From: Actinacidiphila alni | Lineage (GTDB): Bacteria; Actinomycetota; Actinomycetes; Streptomycetales; Streptomycetaceae | NCBI RefSeq assembly: GCF_900112845.1 | Contig: NZ_FONG01000008.1 | Location: forward strand, 1 to 64,000 | Direction: 5' to 3' | DNA: 64,000 nucleotides | Shown: one piece after another, positions 17,564 through 26,371 of the stretch | Layout: every line of letters starts with the position of its first letter | Numbering within the stretch: the stretch's first letter is position 1 | Program-made: the position numbers and the translations under genes | The notes under the pieces: generated by a model | Seen by the model: the letters and a program-made list of their open reading frames with translations, nothing else | The model's database searches: none | Told to the model about the DNA's origin: nothing

Positions 17564-18906
17564 CGGTTTCCGGCGCGGACGCGCCGCGCTACGAGGTCTT
17601 CGCCGTGCCCGGCATCGGTGAGGTGCAGCCGGGCGCCGACCTCGCCAAGGTGATCGCCGCCACCGGCACCGCGTTCGCCGACGGCGACGTGCTGCTGGTC
17701 ACCTCGAAGATCGTCAGCAAGGCCGAGGGGCGGATCGTCAAGGCCGACGACCGCGAGGCCGCCATCGACGCCGAGGCCGTACGGCTGGTGGCCCGGCGCG
17801 GGCCGACCCGGATCGTCGAGACCCGGCACGGCTTCGTCATGGCCGCGGCCGGGGTGGACGCGTCCAACACACCGGCGGGCACCGTTCTTCTGCTCCCCGA
17901 GGACCCCGATGCCTCCGCCCGGCGCATCCGGGACGGGCTCCGCGAGATCCTCGGCGTACGGGTCGGTGTGCTTGTCACCGACACCTTCGGGCGGCCCTGG
18001 CGGGAGGGCCTCACCGATGTCGCCATCGGTGCGGCCGGTGTCCGCGTCCTGGACGACCTGCGGGGCAGGCACGACAGTCACGGCAATCTGATGAGCGCGA
18101 CGGTGACGGCCACCGCGGACGAGTTGGCTGCCGCCGGCGATCTGGTCAAGGGCAAGGTCGGGGGGTTGCCGGTGGCCGTGGTGCGCGGGCTCGGTGACGC
18201 CGTGGTCCGCGGGGCGGAGGTCGGTGACGGCGGCCCGGCCGAGGCCGATCCTGGGGCGCGGCCTCTTGTGCGGGTCGCCGCCAACGACATGTTCCGGCTC
18301 GGTACGTCAGAAGCGGTGCGCGAGGCGGTGTCGTTGCGGCGCACCGTGCGGGAGTTCACCGATGAGGCGGTTGATCCGGCCGCCGTGCGGCGGGCCGTCG
18401 CCCTTGCCATCACCGCGCCCGCGCCGCACCACACCACGCCGTGGCGCTTCGTTCTTCTGGAGTCGGCCGAGGTGCGGGTGCGGTTGCTCGATGCCATGCG
18501 GGAGGCGTGGGCGGCGGATCTGCGGCGGGACGGTTTCTCGGAGGAGTCGGTCGCGCGGCGGCTGCGGCGGGGGGATGTGCTGCGGAACGCGCCGTATTTG
18601 GCGGTGCCTTGTCTGGTCGCGGATGGGGCGCACGAGTATCCCGATGGGCGGCGGGGGGCTGCTGAGCGGGAGATGTTCGTGGTGGCGCTCGGGGCGGCGG
18701 TGGAGAACTTTCTTGTGGCGCTGGCCGGGGAGCAGCTCGGCTCTGCTTGGGTGTCGTCCACGATGTTCTGTCGTGACGTCGTGCGGGACGTGCTGGGGCT
18801 TCCTGGGGACTGGGATCCGATGGGTGCGGTCGCCATCGGGCGGCCGGCGGTGGCGCCCCGGGTTCGGGGGGACCGGGAGGTCGAGGACTTCATCGCGGTG
18901 CGCTGA
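17560..18906 (+). CDS. fbiB: Bifunctional F420-0:gamma-glutamyl ligase / nitroreductase-fold protein
   Basis: This enzyme adds glutamates to F420-0 and, in actinobacteria, reduces dehydro-F420-0. Two domains are visible in 448 aa. The N-terminal CofE ligase domain (residues about 1-245) has [38 protein letters not shown] and [15 protein letters not shown]. The C-terminal FMN-binding nitroreductase fold (residues about 258-448) has [15 protein letters not shown] and [23 protein letters not shown]. The 3' half uses more G- and T-ending codons than its neighbours. The ATG overlaps the fbiA stop. Confidence 0.95.
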   Translation: MTVSGADAPRYEVFAVPGIGEVQPGADLAKVIAATGTAFADGDVLLVTSKIVSKAEGRIVKADDREAAIDAEAVRLVARRGPTRIVETRHGFVMAAAGVDASNTPAGTVLLLPEDPDASARRIRDGLREILGVRVGVLVTDTFGRPWREGLTDVAIGAAGVRVLDDLRGRHDSHGNLMSATVTATADELAAAGDLVKGKVGGLPVAVVRGLGDAVVRGAEVGDGGPAEADPGARPLVRVAANDMFRLGTSEAVREAVSLRRTVREFTDEAVDPAAVRRAVALAITAPAPHHTTPWRFVLLESAEVRVRLLDAMREAWAADLRRDGFSEESVARRLRRGDVLRNAPYLAVPCLVADGAHEYPDGRRGAAEREMFVVALGAAVENFLVALAGEQLGSAWVSSTMFCRDVVRDVLGLPGDWDPMGAVAIGRPAVAPRVRGDREVEDFIAVR

Positions 18907-19251
18907 GGTTTTCCTGGAGGCGGGTGCGCCTCTGGTCTTCCCGGCTTCCCGGGGTGCGCTTGCCCTTGTCGTCGGGGGTCGGTGCCGGGCCGGGGTGTCT
19001 CCTCGAGCTGCGTGCGGCACCCTTCGTACGTATTCGGCACCCATGTGTCTGCACGCAAATCTGCGGGGACACCCCGACCCGGCCCCTCCGGGCACGTCGG
19101 CGGCGAACCGTGCTCGGTGGTTCCCGTGCCGGGGACGGGTGGGGGTCGGGGGTGGGTGCGAACGGTACGTCGGCGGCGGACGGTGCTCGGTGGTTCCTGT
19201 GGCGGGAGTGGGGTGGGCTGCGGGGGGATCGCCCGCGGCGGAGAGCTGGGG
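18907..19251. other. 345-bp gap between convergent genes, with direct repeat
   Basis: No credible gene is present. The segment is strongly G-biased on the plus strand. It contains an imperfect 35-bp direct repeat, listed separately, and no clear strong hairpin terminator. It lies between the 3' ends of fbiB (plus) and the DNA glycosylase gene (minus). Confidence 0.6.
19094..19201 (+). repeat. Two 35-bp direct repeats, 73-bp period
   Basis: Copy 1 (19094-19128) and copy 2 (19167-19201) both begin ACGTCGGCGGCG and share the core GTGCTCGGTGGTTCC. They agree at 32 of 35 positions. They lie in the non-coding gap after fbiB. The origin is unknown, but they could belong to an intergenic repeat family of this genome. 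Confidence 0.75.
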
Positions 19252-20268
19252 TCAGGAGCGGTGGGACGGGGGGTTGGGGGCGAGGCGGGGGGCGTGACGG
19301 GGTGGGGAGGGGGAGTTGAGGAGGATGAGACGGGTGGCGCGGTGGCGCTGGCCCGCGTAGGGGGCCAGGAGCTGGAGCATGACCTCGTCGGAGGAGCGGC
19401 GCTCGCCGGTGAGGGCGTAGCCGATGTGGTGCGGGAGGTGGAGGTCGCCGACGGTGACGGCGTCGGCCGCGCCGTGGGTGCGTTGGAGGGTTTCCGCCGC
19501 CGTCCAGGGCCCGATGCCCGGCACCGACTGGAGCCGGGCCGACGCCTCGGCCACCGGCAGGGCGGCGGCCGCTTCGAGGCCGGCCGCGACCCGGACCGCG
19601 CGGAGCACCGTGGACGCCCGCTTGTTGTCGACGCCCGCGCCGTGCCAGTCCCAGGACGGTACGAGGGCCCAGCCGCGCGCGTCCGGCATGACCCGCATCC
19701 GGTCGGCCCCCGCGGGCCCCGGCGCGGCCTCACCGTGCCGGTGCAGCAGGAGCCGCCAACCGCGGTACGCCTCGGTGGTGGTGACCTTCTGCTCCAGGAT
19801 GGACGGGATCAGCGATTCGAGGACGAGCCCGGTACGGGTCAGCCGCAGACCGGGGTTGCGCCGGTGGGCGGCGTGCACGAGGCGGTGCCGCGGGGTGAAG
19901 GCGGCGGGGTCGTCGTCGGCGCCGAGCAGCGCCGGCAGCGCGTCGAGCAGCCACGGGCCGCCGGGGCCCCAGGCGTACGCCTCGATCTCGGCCGGGCTGC
20001 CGGTCAGCCGCAAAGTGCCCGGGCCCTCGGGCGTACGGCTCGCCCGCCACACGGTGCCGTTCCGTTCGATCCGGAAGGCCGGGTCGCCGTAGCCCCTGCA
20101 CAGCGGATTGAGCGTCAGCCGGATGTCCAGCGGCCCCTCCGGCGACCAGGTCCGTGTGTGCGCACCTGTGGATGACCTATGTGCCGCCGGCGTTGCGGAT
20201 GGCGCGGGTGCCGCCGGGGGCTCTGGCGCGGCCGGGGCGGCTGCGGGTCGGGGGCGCGGAACTGGCAC
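19252..20268 (-). CDS. DNA-3-methyladenine glycosylase-type HhH-GPD protein
   Basis: This base-excision repair enzyme, probably an AlkA-like remover of alkylated purines, has 338 aa. The N-terminal part (residues 40-110, beginning GPLDIRLTLNPLCRGYGDPAFR) is followed by the helical glycosylase domain. That contains LESLIPSILEQKVTTTEAYRGW, the helix-hairpin-helix LQSVPGIGPWTAAETL and the catalytic Asp in DAVTVGDLHLPHHIG. The first 30 residues are Pro/Ala-rich and low-complexity. GTG 20268 is the longest start, and the true one may be a little downstream. There is no operon partner. Confidence 0.88.
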   Translation of the reverse strand: MPVPRPRPAAAPAAPEPPAAPAPSATPAAHRSSTGAHTRTWSPEGPLDIRLTLNPLCRGYGDPAFRIERNGTVWRASRTPEGPGTLRLTGSPAEIEAYAWGPGGPWLLDALPALLGADDDPAAFTPRHRLVHAAHRRNPGLRLTRTGLVLESLIPSILEQKVTTTEAYRGWRLLLHRHGEAAPGPAGADRMRVMPDARGWALVPSWDWHGAGVDNKRASTVLRAVRVAAGLEAAAALPVAEASARLQSVPGIGPWTAAETLQRTHGAADAVTVGDLHLPHHIGYALTGERRSSDEVMLQLLAPYAGQRHRATRLILLNSPSPPRHAPRLAPNPPSHRS

Positions 20269-20417
20269 CCCGCGAGGCTACCGGCACCCGCCGACACCCC
20301 GGCCCGCTGTACCCGGGGCCCGGCATGGCTCACGCACCACGGCGACGCCCGCCGCCGTCACGGCGCCTGACCCCGTACAACGGCGACGCCGACACCCCGG
20401 CCCGGGAACACCGGGTC

Positions 20418-21578
20418 CTACTCGTCGGACGAGAAGCGGATCGCCGCCGCGGGGATCCGCGCGCCGCACCAGATGCGGACGCCGTCGCGCAGTTCGTTGT
20501 CGGGGCCCACATGGGCCCCGTCGCCGATGACGGCGCCTTCGAGGATGGTGCGGGCGCCGATGACGGCGCCGGTGCCGACGAGGGAGTCGCGGACGACGGC
20601 GCCGGGTTCGACGGTGGCGCCGGCGAGGACGGTGCTGCCGACGACGCGGGCGCCGGAGCCGATGACGGCGCCGGCGGACACGCAGCTGCCGCCGGAGAGT
20701 TTGGCGTCGTCGGCGACGTGGGCGCCGGGCAGGACGAGGTGGTCGCCGCACTGGCCGGGGACGGCGGGCGACGGCGCGCGGCCGAGTACGAGGTCGGCGG
20801 AGCCGCGGACGAAAGCCTGCGGGGTGCCGAGGTCGAGCCAGTAGGTGGAGTCGACCATGCCCTGGAGGTGGGCGCCGACGGCGAGCAGATCGGGGAAGGT
20901 CTCGCGCTCGACGGAGACCGGCCGCCCGGCCGGGATCGTGTCGATGACGGAGCGGGTGAAGACGTAGCAGCCCGCGTTGATCTGGTCGGTGACGATCTCC
21001 TCGGGCGTCTGCGGCTTCTCCAGGAAAGCGGTGACGCGGCCGTCGGGGTCGGTGGGGACCAGGCCGAAGGCGCGCGGGTCGGGGACCTTCGTCAGGTGCA
21101 GCGAGATGTCCGCGCCGGTGGCGCGGTGGGTGCCGACGAGGGCGGGGATGTCGAGCCCGGTGAGGATGTCGCCGTTGAGGACGAGGACGGGGTCGCCGGG
21201 CGCGGAGTGCAGGCGGTGCGCGACATTGCGGATGGCGCCGCCGGTGCCGAGGGGCTCTGTCTCGGTGACGTACTCCAGGTGCAGGCCGAGCGCGGACCCG
21301 TCGCCGAAGTGCGGTTCGAAGACCTCGGCGAGGTAGGAGGTGGCGAGCACCACGTGCTCGACGCCGGCCGCCGCGGCGCGCGCGAGCTGGTGGGTGAGGA
21401 ACGGCACTCCGGCGGCCGGGACCATCGGCTTGGGGGTGTGCATCGTCAGCGGTCGCAACCGGGTGCCTTTGCCTCCGACCAGGAGGATCGCTTCGGTTGC
21501 CGCAGGGCTCTCCACGGGGCTCTCCACGGGGCGCTCCGCGGGGGCCGCGGGGGCGGGGTGTGCTCGCATGGCAAGCAT
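20418..21578 (-). CDS. manC: Mannose-1-phosphate guanylyltransferase-type nucleotidyltransferase
   Basis: This enzyme would make GDP-mannose (or another NDP-sugar) from a sugar-1-phosphate, completing the mannose pathway with manA and manB. The 386-aa protein begins after a 29-residue Ala/Pro-rich tail with the pyrophosphorylase signature AILLVGGKGTRLRPLTMHTPKPMVP. It continues with DPVLVLNGDIL and AFLEKP. From about residue 270 it carries left-handed beta-helix hexapeptide repeats (GAVIGSGARVVGSTVLAGATVEPGAVV). Start is ATG 21578 or 21569. Nucleotide specificity is inferred from context. The gene is divergent from the TIGR03089 gene. Confidence 0.85.
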   Translation of the reverse strand: MLAMRAHPAPAAPAERPVESPVESPAATEAILLVGGKGTRLRPLTMHTPKPMVPAAGVPFLTHQLARAAAAGVEHVVLATSYLAEVFEPHFGDGSALGLHLEYVTETEPLGTGGAIRNVAHRLHSAPGDPVLVLNGDILTGLDIPALVGTHRATGADISLHLTKVPDPRAFGLVPTDPDGRVTAFLEKPQTPEEIVTDQINAGCYVFTRSVIDTIPAGRPVSVERETFPDLLAVGAHLQGMVDSTYWLDLGTPQAFVRGSADLVLGRAPSPAVPGQCGDHLVLPGAHVADDAKLSGGSCVSAGAVIGSGARVVGSTVLAGATVEPGAVVRDSLVGTGAVIGARTILEGAVIGDGAHVGPDNELRDGVRIWCGARIPAAAIRFSSDE

Positions 21579-21768
21579 AGTGACATAAGCCGTAAAGCTG
21601 AGTAATCACGATCTGACGGACAGTCGGCCGCGCCGCCGCACCAGCACTCGTACGGACGAATGAACCGACGAATGAACCGACGAGCGGACGAACGAGCAGA
21701 AGGACGAACGGAAGGGCGAACAGCCGGACGAGCGGGCCGCCGTGATCGCTGGAGGTAGCCTGACACGC

Positions 21769-22569
21769 GTGACGCCGACCGCCAACACGCCCAGCACGCC
21801 CGGTACTCCCCTTACGCCCGGCTCCCCGGCCACGCCCGCGGGCCTGCTCGACGCCGCGCTGCGCGGCGACCCGGGCCGTCCGCTGGTCACCTTCTACGAC
21901 GACGCGACCGGCGAACGCGTCGAGCTGTCGGTGGCGACCTTCGCGAACTGGGTGGCCAAGACCGCGAATCTGCTCCAGGACGAGCTGAACGCCCAGCCCG
22001 GCGACCGGCTCGCGCTGCTGCTGCCCGCGCACTGGCAGACCGCGGTGTGGGTGCTCGCGGGCTTCGCGACGGGCGTGGTCGTGGCGCCCGGCGGCGATCC
22101 GGCGGCGGCCGACCTGGTGGTGAGCGGTCCCGACACGCTGGACGCGGCACTGGCGTGCCGCGGCGAGCGGGTGGCGCTGGCGCTGCGCCCGCTGGGCGGG
22201 CGTTTTCCGCAGCCGCCCGCCGGTTTCGTCGACTACGCGGTGGAGGTGCCCGGCCAGGGCGACCGCTTCGTGCCGTACGCGCCGGTCGCCCCGGACGCGC
22301 CCGCACTCGTACTGCCGGGTGGGGACACACCGCTGACCGGTGCCGAGGTCGTGGCCCGGGCGCGTGCCTCGGCCGCCGCGCTGGGACTCGACCGGGGCGC
22401 GCGGCTGCTGTCCGGGCTGCCCTTCGACGGCTGGGACGGCTTGGCCGCCGGCCTGCTCGCGCCGCTCGCCGCCGACGCCTCCGTGGTGCTCTGCCGGCAC
22501 CTGGACCAGCTGCCGGCGGAGCGGCTGGCCCAGCGCAAGGACGCGGAGCGGGTCACCGCGTCGGTGTAG
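21769..22569 (+). CDS. TIGR03089 family protein
   Basis: This 266-aa actinobacterial protein resembles only the N-terminal part of acyl-CoA synthetase / AMP-binding enzymes. Visible are LVTFYDDATGERVELSVATFANWVAKTANLL, GDRLALLLPAHWQTAVWVLAGFATG and VLCRHLD at the end. The usual P-loop (YTSGTTGxPKG) and C-terminal lid domain are absent, so it is unlikely to adenylate a substrate unaided. GTG 21769 is preceded by GGAGGT, with GTG 21742 as an alternative. Its place between manC and an LCP gene is conserved in actinobacteria, as I recall. Function unknown. Confidence 0.85.
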   Translation: MTPTANTPSTPGTPLTPGSPATPAGLLDAALRGDPGRPLVTFYDDATGERVELSVATFANWVAKTANLLQDELNAQPGDRLALLLPAHWQTAVWVLAGFATGVVVAPGGDPAAADLVVSGPDTLDAALACRGERVALALRPLGGRFPQPPAGFVDYAVEVPGQGDRFVPYAPVAPDAPALVLPGGDTPLTGAEVVARARASAAALGLDRGARLLSGLPFDGWDGLAAGLLAPLAADASVVLCRHLDQLPAERLAQRKDAERVTASV

Positions 22570-22774
22570 ACGCGGGGCCGGATACGTTTCCGGCGCGTCA
22601 CACGGAATCGCCGGTGTCGCGTCCGTCACACCTGTCACGCCGCCCCGTCGGCCGCCTGTGGATTTCGGGTACCCAGGCAACCAACTGCCCAATTCGGCTG
22701 TCTGAACGAATGCCGGACGGGTAATAGCACATCTGTCCCCGGCGACCGGTGACTTCCGAGAGACGGGCCCCGAC

Positions 22775-24220
22775 GTGACCACGCCAGCAGAGCCTCCGCA
22801 GGGCGACGCCGTTCCCGAATCCGCCGACGCACCCGACGTACCAGAAGCATCCGACGTACCAGAAGCATCCGACGTACCAGAAGCTCCTGACGCACCCGAA
22901 GCTCCTGGGACCGCCGAAGCCGCCGAAGCCGAAGGCCCCGCCGCGACCGAGGGCCCCACCGCTCCCCAAGACCCCGCCACTCCCGACTCCCCCGACATGC
23001 CCGCCGCGCCCGGCATACCCGAGGCCGCGGAAGCGGCGCCCCGCCCCCGCCGGCACCGCTGGCTGAAGGTCGCGGCCGTCGGCACGGCCGTCCTCGTCCT
23101 CGCGTGCGCCGGCACCGGCTGGTATCTGTACCAGCGGCTCGACGGCAACATCACCACCGACAGGGTCACCGAGAACGACCTGAAGGTGCACGCCTCCGAG
23201 CGCCCCACCGAGGGCCCGACCTCGGCCGAGAACATCCTGCTGATCGGCTCGGACAACCGCGGCGACGGCAACGGCAAGTACGGCGAGGACAGCGGCACCC
23301 AGCGCTCGGACACCACGATCCTGCTGCACATCGCCGCCGACCGGAAGAGCGCCACCGCCGTCAGCATCCCGCGCGACCTGATGGCACACGTGCCGAGCTG
23401 CACCCTGCCCAGCGGCAAGGAGGACCGTGAGCGCTTCGAGCAGTTCAACTGGGCGTTCGAGTCCGGCGGGGCGGCCTGCACCATCCGTACGGTCGAGAAG
23501 ATGACCGGCATCCGGATCGACCATCACCTGATCGTGGACTTCAACGGCTTCAAGAAGATGGTCGACGCGGTGCACGGCGTCGATGTGTGCGTGGCCGAGC
23601 CGGTGCACGACACGTACGCGCACCTCGACCTGCCCGCCGGCCGGCAGACGCTCGACGGCGAGCAGGCGCTGGGGTACGTCCGCGCCCGGCACGGCATCGG
23701 CGACGGCAGCGACACGATGCGGATGGACCGGCAGCAGGGCTTCCTCGGCTCGCTGCTGAAGAAGGTCCGCAGCAACGGGGTGCTGCTCAACCCGACCAAG
23801 CTCTACCCGCTGCTGTCGGCCGCCACCTCGTCGCTGACCGCCGACCCGGGCCTGGACTCGCTCAGCGAGCTGTACGGACTGGCGCACAGCCTCCAGCGGA
23901 TCCCCACCGACCAGGTCCGTTTCCTGACGGTGCCGCAGGAGCCGTACGTCAACGACCACAACCGCGACCAGCTCGTCCAGCCCGCCGCCGACACCCTGTT
24001 CACGACGCTGCGCAACGACCAGCCGGTGAACGTGTCGGACAAGGACCCGTCCGGCGACGGCAACGGCAACGCGGACAGCAACAGCGGTGACGGCAACGGC
24101 CGTACGTCCACGCCGAGTACGACCGGTACGCCCACCACGAGCGGCTCCCCCACCACGACGCCCGCGCCCACCTACCGCGGCACCACCGCCGACCGCGACA
24201 TCTGTGGCAAGAGCGGGTGA
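22775..24220 (+). CDS. LCP (LytR-CpsA-Psr) family protein 1
   Basis: LCP enzymes transfer glycopolymers from undecaprenyl carriers to peptidoglycan on the outer face of the membrane. This 481-aa member has a 96-residue acidic, Pro/Ala-rich cytoplasmic tail with 6-residue repeats (DVPEAS), and one membrane segment (97-119). The LCP domain has ILLIGSDNRGDG, RSDTTILLHIAAD, AVSIPRDLMAHVP, IRIDHHLIVDFNGFKKMVDA, and YVRARHGIGDGSD. It ends in a Ser/Thr/Pro linker and DICGKSG, without a LytR_C domain. The start is GTG 22775. It opens an array of three consecutive LCP genes. Confidence 0.93.
   Translation: MTTPAEPPQGDAVPESADAPDVPEASDVPEASDVPEAPDAPEAPGTAEAAEAEGPAATEGPTAPQDPATPDSPDMPAAPGIPEAAEAAPRPRRHRWLKVAAVGTAVLVLACAGTGWYLYQRLDGNITTDRVTENDLKVHASERPTEGPTSAENILLIGSDNRGDGNGKYGEDSGTQRSDTTILLHIAADRKSATAVSIPRDLMAHVPSCTLPSGKEDRERFEQFNWAFESGGAACTIRTVEKMTGIRIDHHLIVDFNGFKKMVDAVHGVDVCVAEPVHDTYAHLDLPAGRQTLDGEQALGYVRARHGIGDGSDTMRMDRQQGFLGSLLKKVRSNGVLLNPTKLYPLLSAATSSLTADPGLDSLSELYGLAHSLQRIPTDQVRFLTVPQEPYVNDHNRDQLVQPAADTLFTTLRNDQPVNVSDKDPSGDGNGNADSNSGDGNGRTSTPSTTGTPTTSGSPTTTPAPTYRGTTADRDICGKSG
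22835..22906 (+). repeat. Four 18-bp tandem repeats in LCP1 tail
   Basis: Units of GACGTACCAGAAGCATCC start at 22835, 22853, 22871 and 22889. The first two are identical and the last two diverge by a few bases. They encode DVPEAS DVPEAS DVPEAP DAPEAP in the cytoplasmic tail. The near-identity suggests recent slippage expansion and possible copy-number variation between strains. Confidence 0.9.
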
Positions 24221-24372
24221 AATCCCACTAAAGGATCCTCCGGGCGCACGGCGGGATCGCCCGCTTTGTCCGGTTGTAGGGACACTCGATTTGTCACGGG
24301 CGCATATCGGCGCTGAACTGTGGGGCTAGTGTGAGCGATCCGGCCGATCCCGGATGGAGGACCCCAGCGACC

Positions 24373-26127
24373 GTGGACACGCAAGGCCGTAGGAACATCG
24401 ACCCGGCGGACCAGTGGGTCCTCGATCCGGCGACCGGTACGTACCAGTTGCGGCTGGAGCCGGACGACGCGGCGGCGGCGCAGCCGACCGTGCCGGAGCA
24501 GAGCACCGGCCGCGCCGAGCCCCCGTCCGCCGCCGCTCCCCCGCCGTCGTCCCACGGCCGCCGCGCCGCGCGCAACGGCACCGGACCGAACGGCACCACG
24601 ACAGCCGGTACGGGGACAGCCAGGACGGGGACGGGCACGGGCCGGGCGGCGGCCGGACCGCCCAGCCGCCGCAAGGCGAAGCCGAAGGCGTCCCGGAAGA
24701 AGAAGGCCCTGCTGTGGACCGCGGGCACGGTCAGCTTCGTGCTGGTCGCGGTCTGCGTCGGCGGCTACCTCGTCTACCAGCACTTCAACAACAACATCAC
24801 GACGGTGGACGTCGGCAACGCGGGCAGCAAGGACGTCACCCACGAAGGCCCGATGAACATCCTGGTGATCGGTACCGACAGCCGGGTCGGCCTGGGCAAG
24901 AAGTACGGCGACGCGGGCAGCGTCGGCCACGCGGACACCACGATCCTGTTCCATGTGTCGGCGGACCGCAGCAACGCCACCGCGATGAGCATCCCGCGCG
25001 ACATCGTCACCTCCATCCCGGACTGCCCGACCAAGCAGAAGGACGGCAGCACCAAGACGATCCCGGGCACCCCGGTTCAGCTCACCACGCCGAAGTTCAA
25101 CGAGAGCCTGGGCGTGGACGGCCGCGACCCGGGCTGCACGATGCGCGCGGTGTCGGCGATGACCGGGCTGACCATCGACCACTTCATGATGGTCAACTTC
25201 GAGGCGGTGAAGACCCTCTCGACGGCGGTCGGCGGTGTCGACGTGTGTCTGGCCCGGCCGCTGGTCGACCCCAAGTCGCACCTCGACCTGAGCGCGGGGC
25301 CGCACAACATCCAGGGCGAGACGGCGCTGGAATTCGTCAGGACCCGGCACGCGCTGCAGAATCAGAGCGACCTGGACCGGATCAAGCTCCAGCAGAACTT
25401 CCTGAGCGCGATGATCCGGAAGATCAAGTCCAGCGGCACCCTGACCAACCCGAAGAAGCTGTTCACGCTCGCGAACGCGGCCACCAAGGCGCTCACCGTG
25501 GACAGCGCGATCGGCAGCGTCAGCAAGCTGACCAGCCTGGCCAAGGACCTGAGCAAGGTCGACAGCAAGCACATCAGCTTCGTCACCGTGCCGGTGGTCG
25601 ACAACCCGAACGAGAAGGTGCACGCCACCGTCGTCGTCGACCAGACCAGGGCGCCGCAGTTGTTCTCGCTGATCAAGAACGACGTCTCGCTGACCGAGGT
25701 GAAGAAGCCGGCCGCCACGAAGACGCCGGACCCGCGGCTGGTCGGCCCCAAGGCGACCCCGCACAACACCCGGGTCAATGTGCTCAACGGCAGCGGCACC
25801 TTCGGGGCGGCGCAGAACACCGTCAACTGGCTGCAGAACACCGAGGGCGTCAACCGTTCGGCCAACGGCGGCAACGCGCCGGCGACCGACAAGACGTTCC
25901 TCAGCTACGCGCCGAACCAGGCCGACCAGGCGCGGTCGCTGGCCGCGATGATGGGGCTGCCGGCCTCCGCGCTGAAGCAGGGCACCAAGGACGCGGCGCC
26001 GCTGGAGTACATGACGCTGACGCTCGGCAAGGACTTCGTGGCGCCGGGCACCCCGATCGGGCCGCCGACCGCCGCCCCGGCGGACCTGCCGAAGACCGAG
26101 GCCGACAGCACCAAGTGCGTCTCGTGA
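24373..26127 (+). CDS. LCP family protein 2 with LytR_C domain
   Basis: This 584-aa protein starts at GTG 24373, giving the N-terminus DTQGRRNIDPADQWVLDPATG, preceded by GGAGGA; a GTG at 24331 is less likely. A basic, Thr/Gly-rich cytoplasmic tail leads to a membrane segment (about 112-135). The LCP domain then has ILVIGTDSRVGLGKKYGDAG, HADTTILFHVSADRSNATAMSIPRDIV, LTIDHFMMVNFEAVKTLSTAVGGVDVC and EFVRTRHALQNQSDLDR. A LytR_C domain (from about TRVNVLNGSGTFGAAQNTVNWLQ) closes the protein. It is predicted to be extracytoplasmic. A His replaces the usual Arg before the ADT motif. Confidence 0.93.
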   Translation: MDTQGRRNIDPADQWVLDPATGTYQLRLEPDDAAAAQPTVPEQSTGRAEPPSAAAPPPSSHGRRAARNGTGPNGTTTAGTGTARTGTGTGRAAAGPPSRRKAKPKASRKKKALLWTAGTVSFVLVAVCVGGYLVYQHFNNNITTVDVGNAGSKDVTHEGPMNILVIGTDSRVGLGKKYGDAGSVGHADTTILFHVSADRSNATAMSIPRDIVTSIPDCPTKQKDGSTKTIPGTPVQLTTPKFNESLGVDGRDPGCTMRAVSAMTGLTIDHFMMVNFEAVKTLSTAVGGVDVCLARPLVDPKSHLDLSAGPHNIQGETALEFVRTRHALQNQSDLDRIKLQQNFLSAMIRKIKSSGTLTNPKKLFTLANAATKALTVDSAIGSVSKLTSLAKDLSKVDSKHISFVTVPVVDNPNEKVHATVVVDQTRAPQLFSLIKNDVSLTEVKKPAATKTPDPRLVGPKATPHNTRVNVLNGSGTFGAAQNTVNWLQNTEGVNRSANGGNAPATDKTFLSYAPNQADQARSLAAMMGLPASALKQGTKDAAPLEYMTLTLGKDFVAPGTPIGPPTAAPADLPKTEADSTKCVS

Positions 26128-26188
26128 CCCGCTGCCTCCTGAGCACTGTCTCGCGACGCACCGTCTCGTGACCTCACCGTCTCGTGAC
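26119..26188 (+). repeat. Repeated GTCTCGTGAC motif at LCP2 stop
   Basis: GTCTCGTGAC occurs at 26119-26128 (the last codons and stop of LCP2), 26163-26172 and 26179-26188, with a one-base variant GTCTCGCGAC at 26148-26157. The 3' end of the gene seems to have been duplicated several times into the following gap. Confidence 0.75.
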
Positions 26189-26220
26189 GCACCTCACCAG
26201 CCGTGACGCACCGCGTACGC

Positions 26221-26245
26221 GGCGCCGCGCCCTGTGCGCGGCGCC
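26221..26245 (+). terminator. Hairpin after LCP2
   Basis: A perfect 10-bp inverted repeat, GGCGCCGCGC (26221-26230) / GCGCGGCGCC (26236-26245), has a 5-nt loop. It lies 94 bp after the LCP2 stop and 127 bp before the LCP3 start. It probably separates the two transcripts. Confidence 0.55.
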
Positions 26246-26371
26246 CGCCGGGCGGAGCGCGCGCGTCCGCTAATTGAAGATCCCGCGGTGCAACTCTGAG
26301 CCGCTCATAGCCGTCTGACAGTGGGACGGCGCAGTATGGGCCGCGTACTTTACGCCACAGGGGAGGTTTGG

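Noticed and set aside
20278..23511. 1077-codon open frame on the minus strand over manC, TIGR03089 and LCP1
   Set aside because: Low-complexity antisense reading; the true genes have full-length family motifs in other frames.
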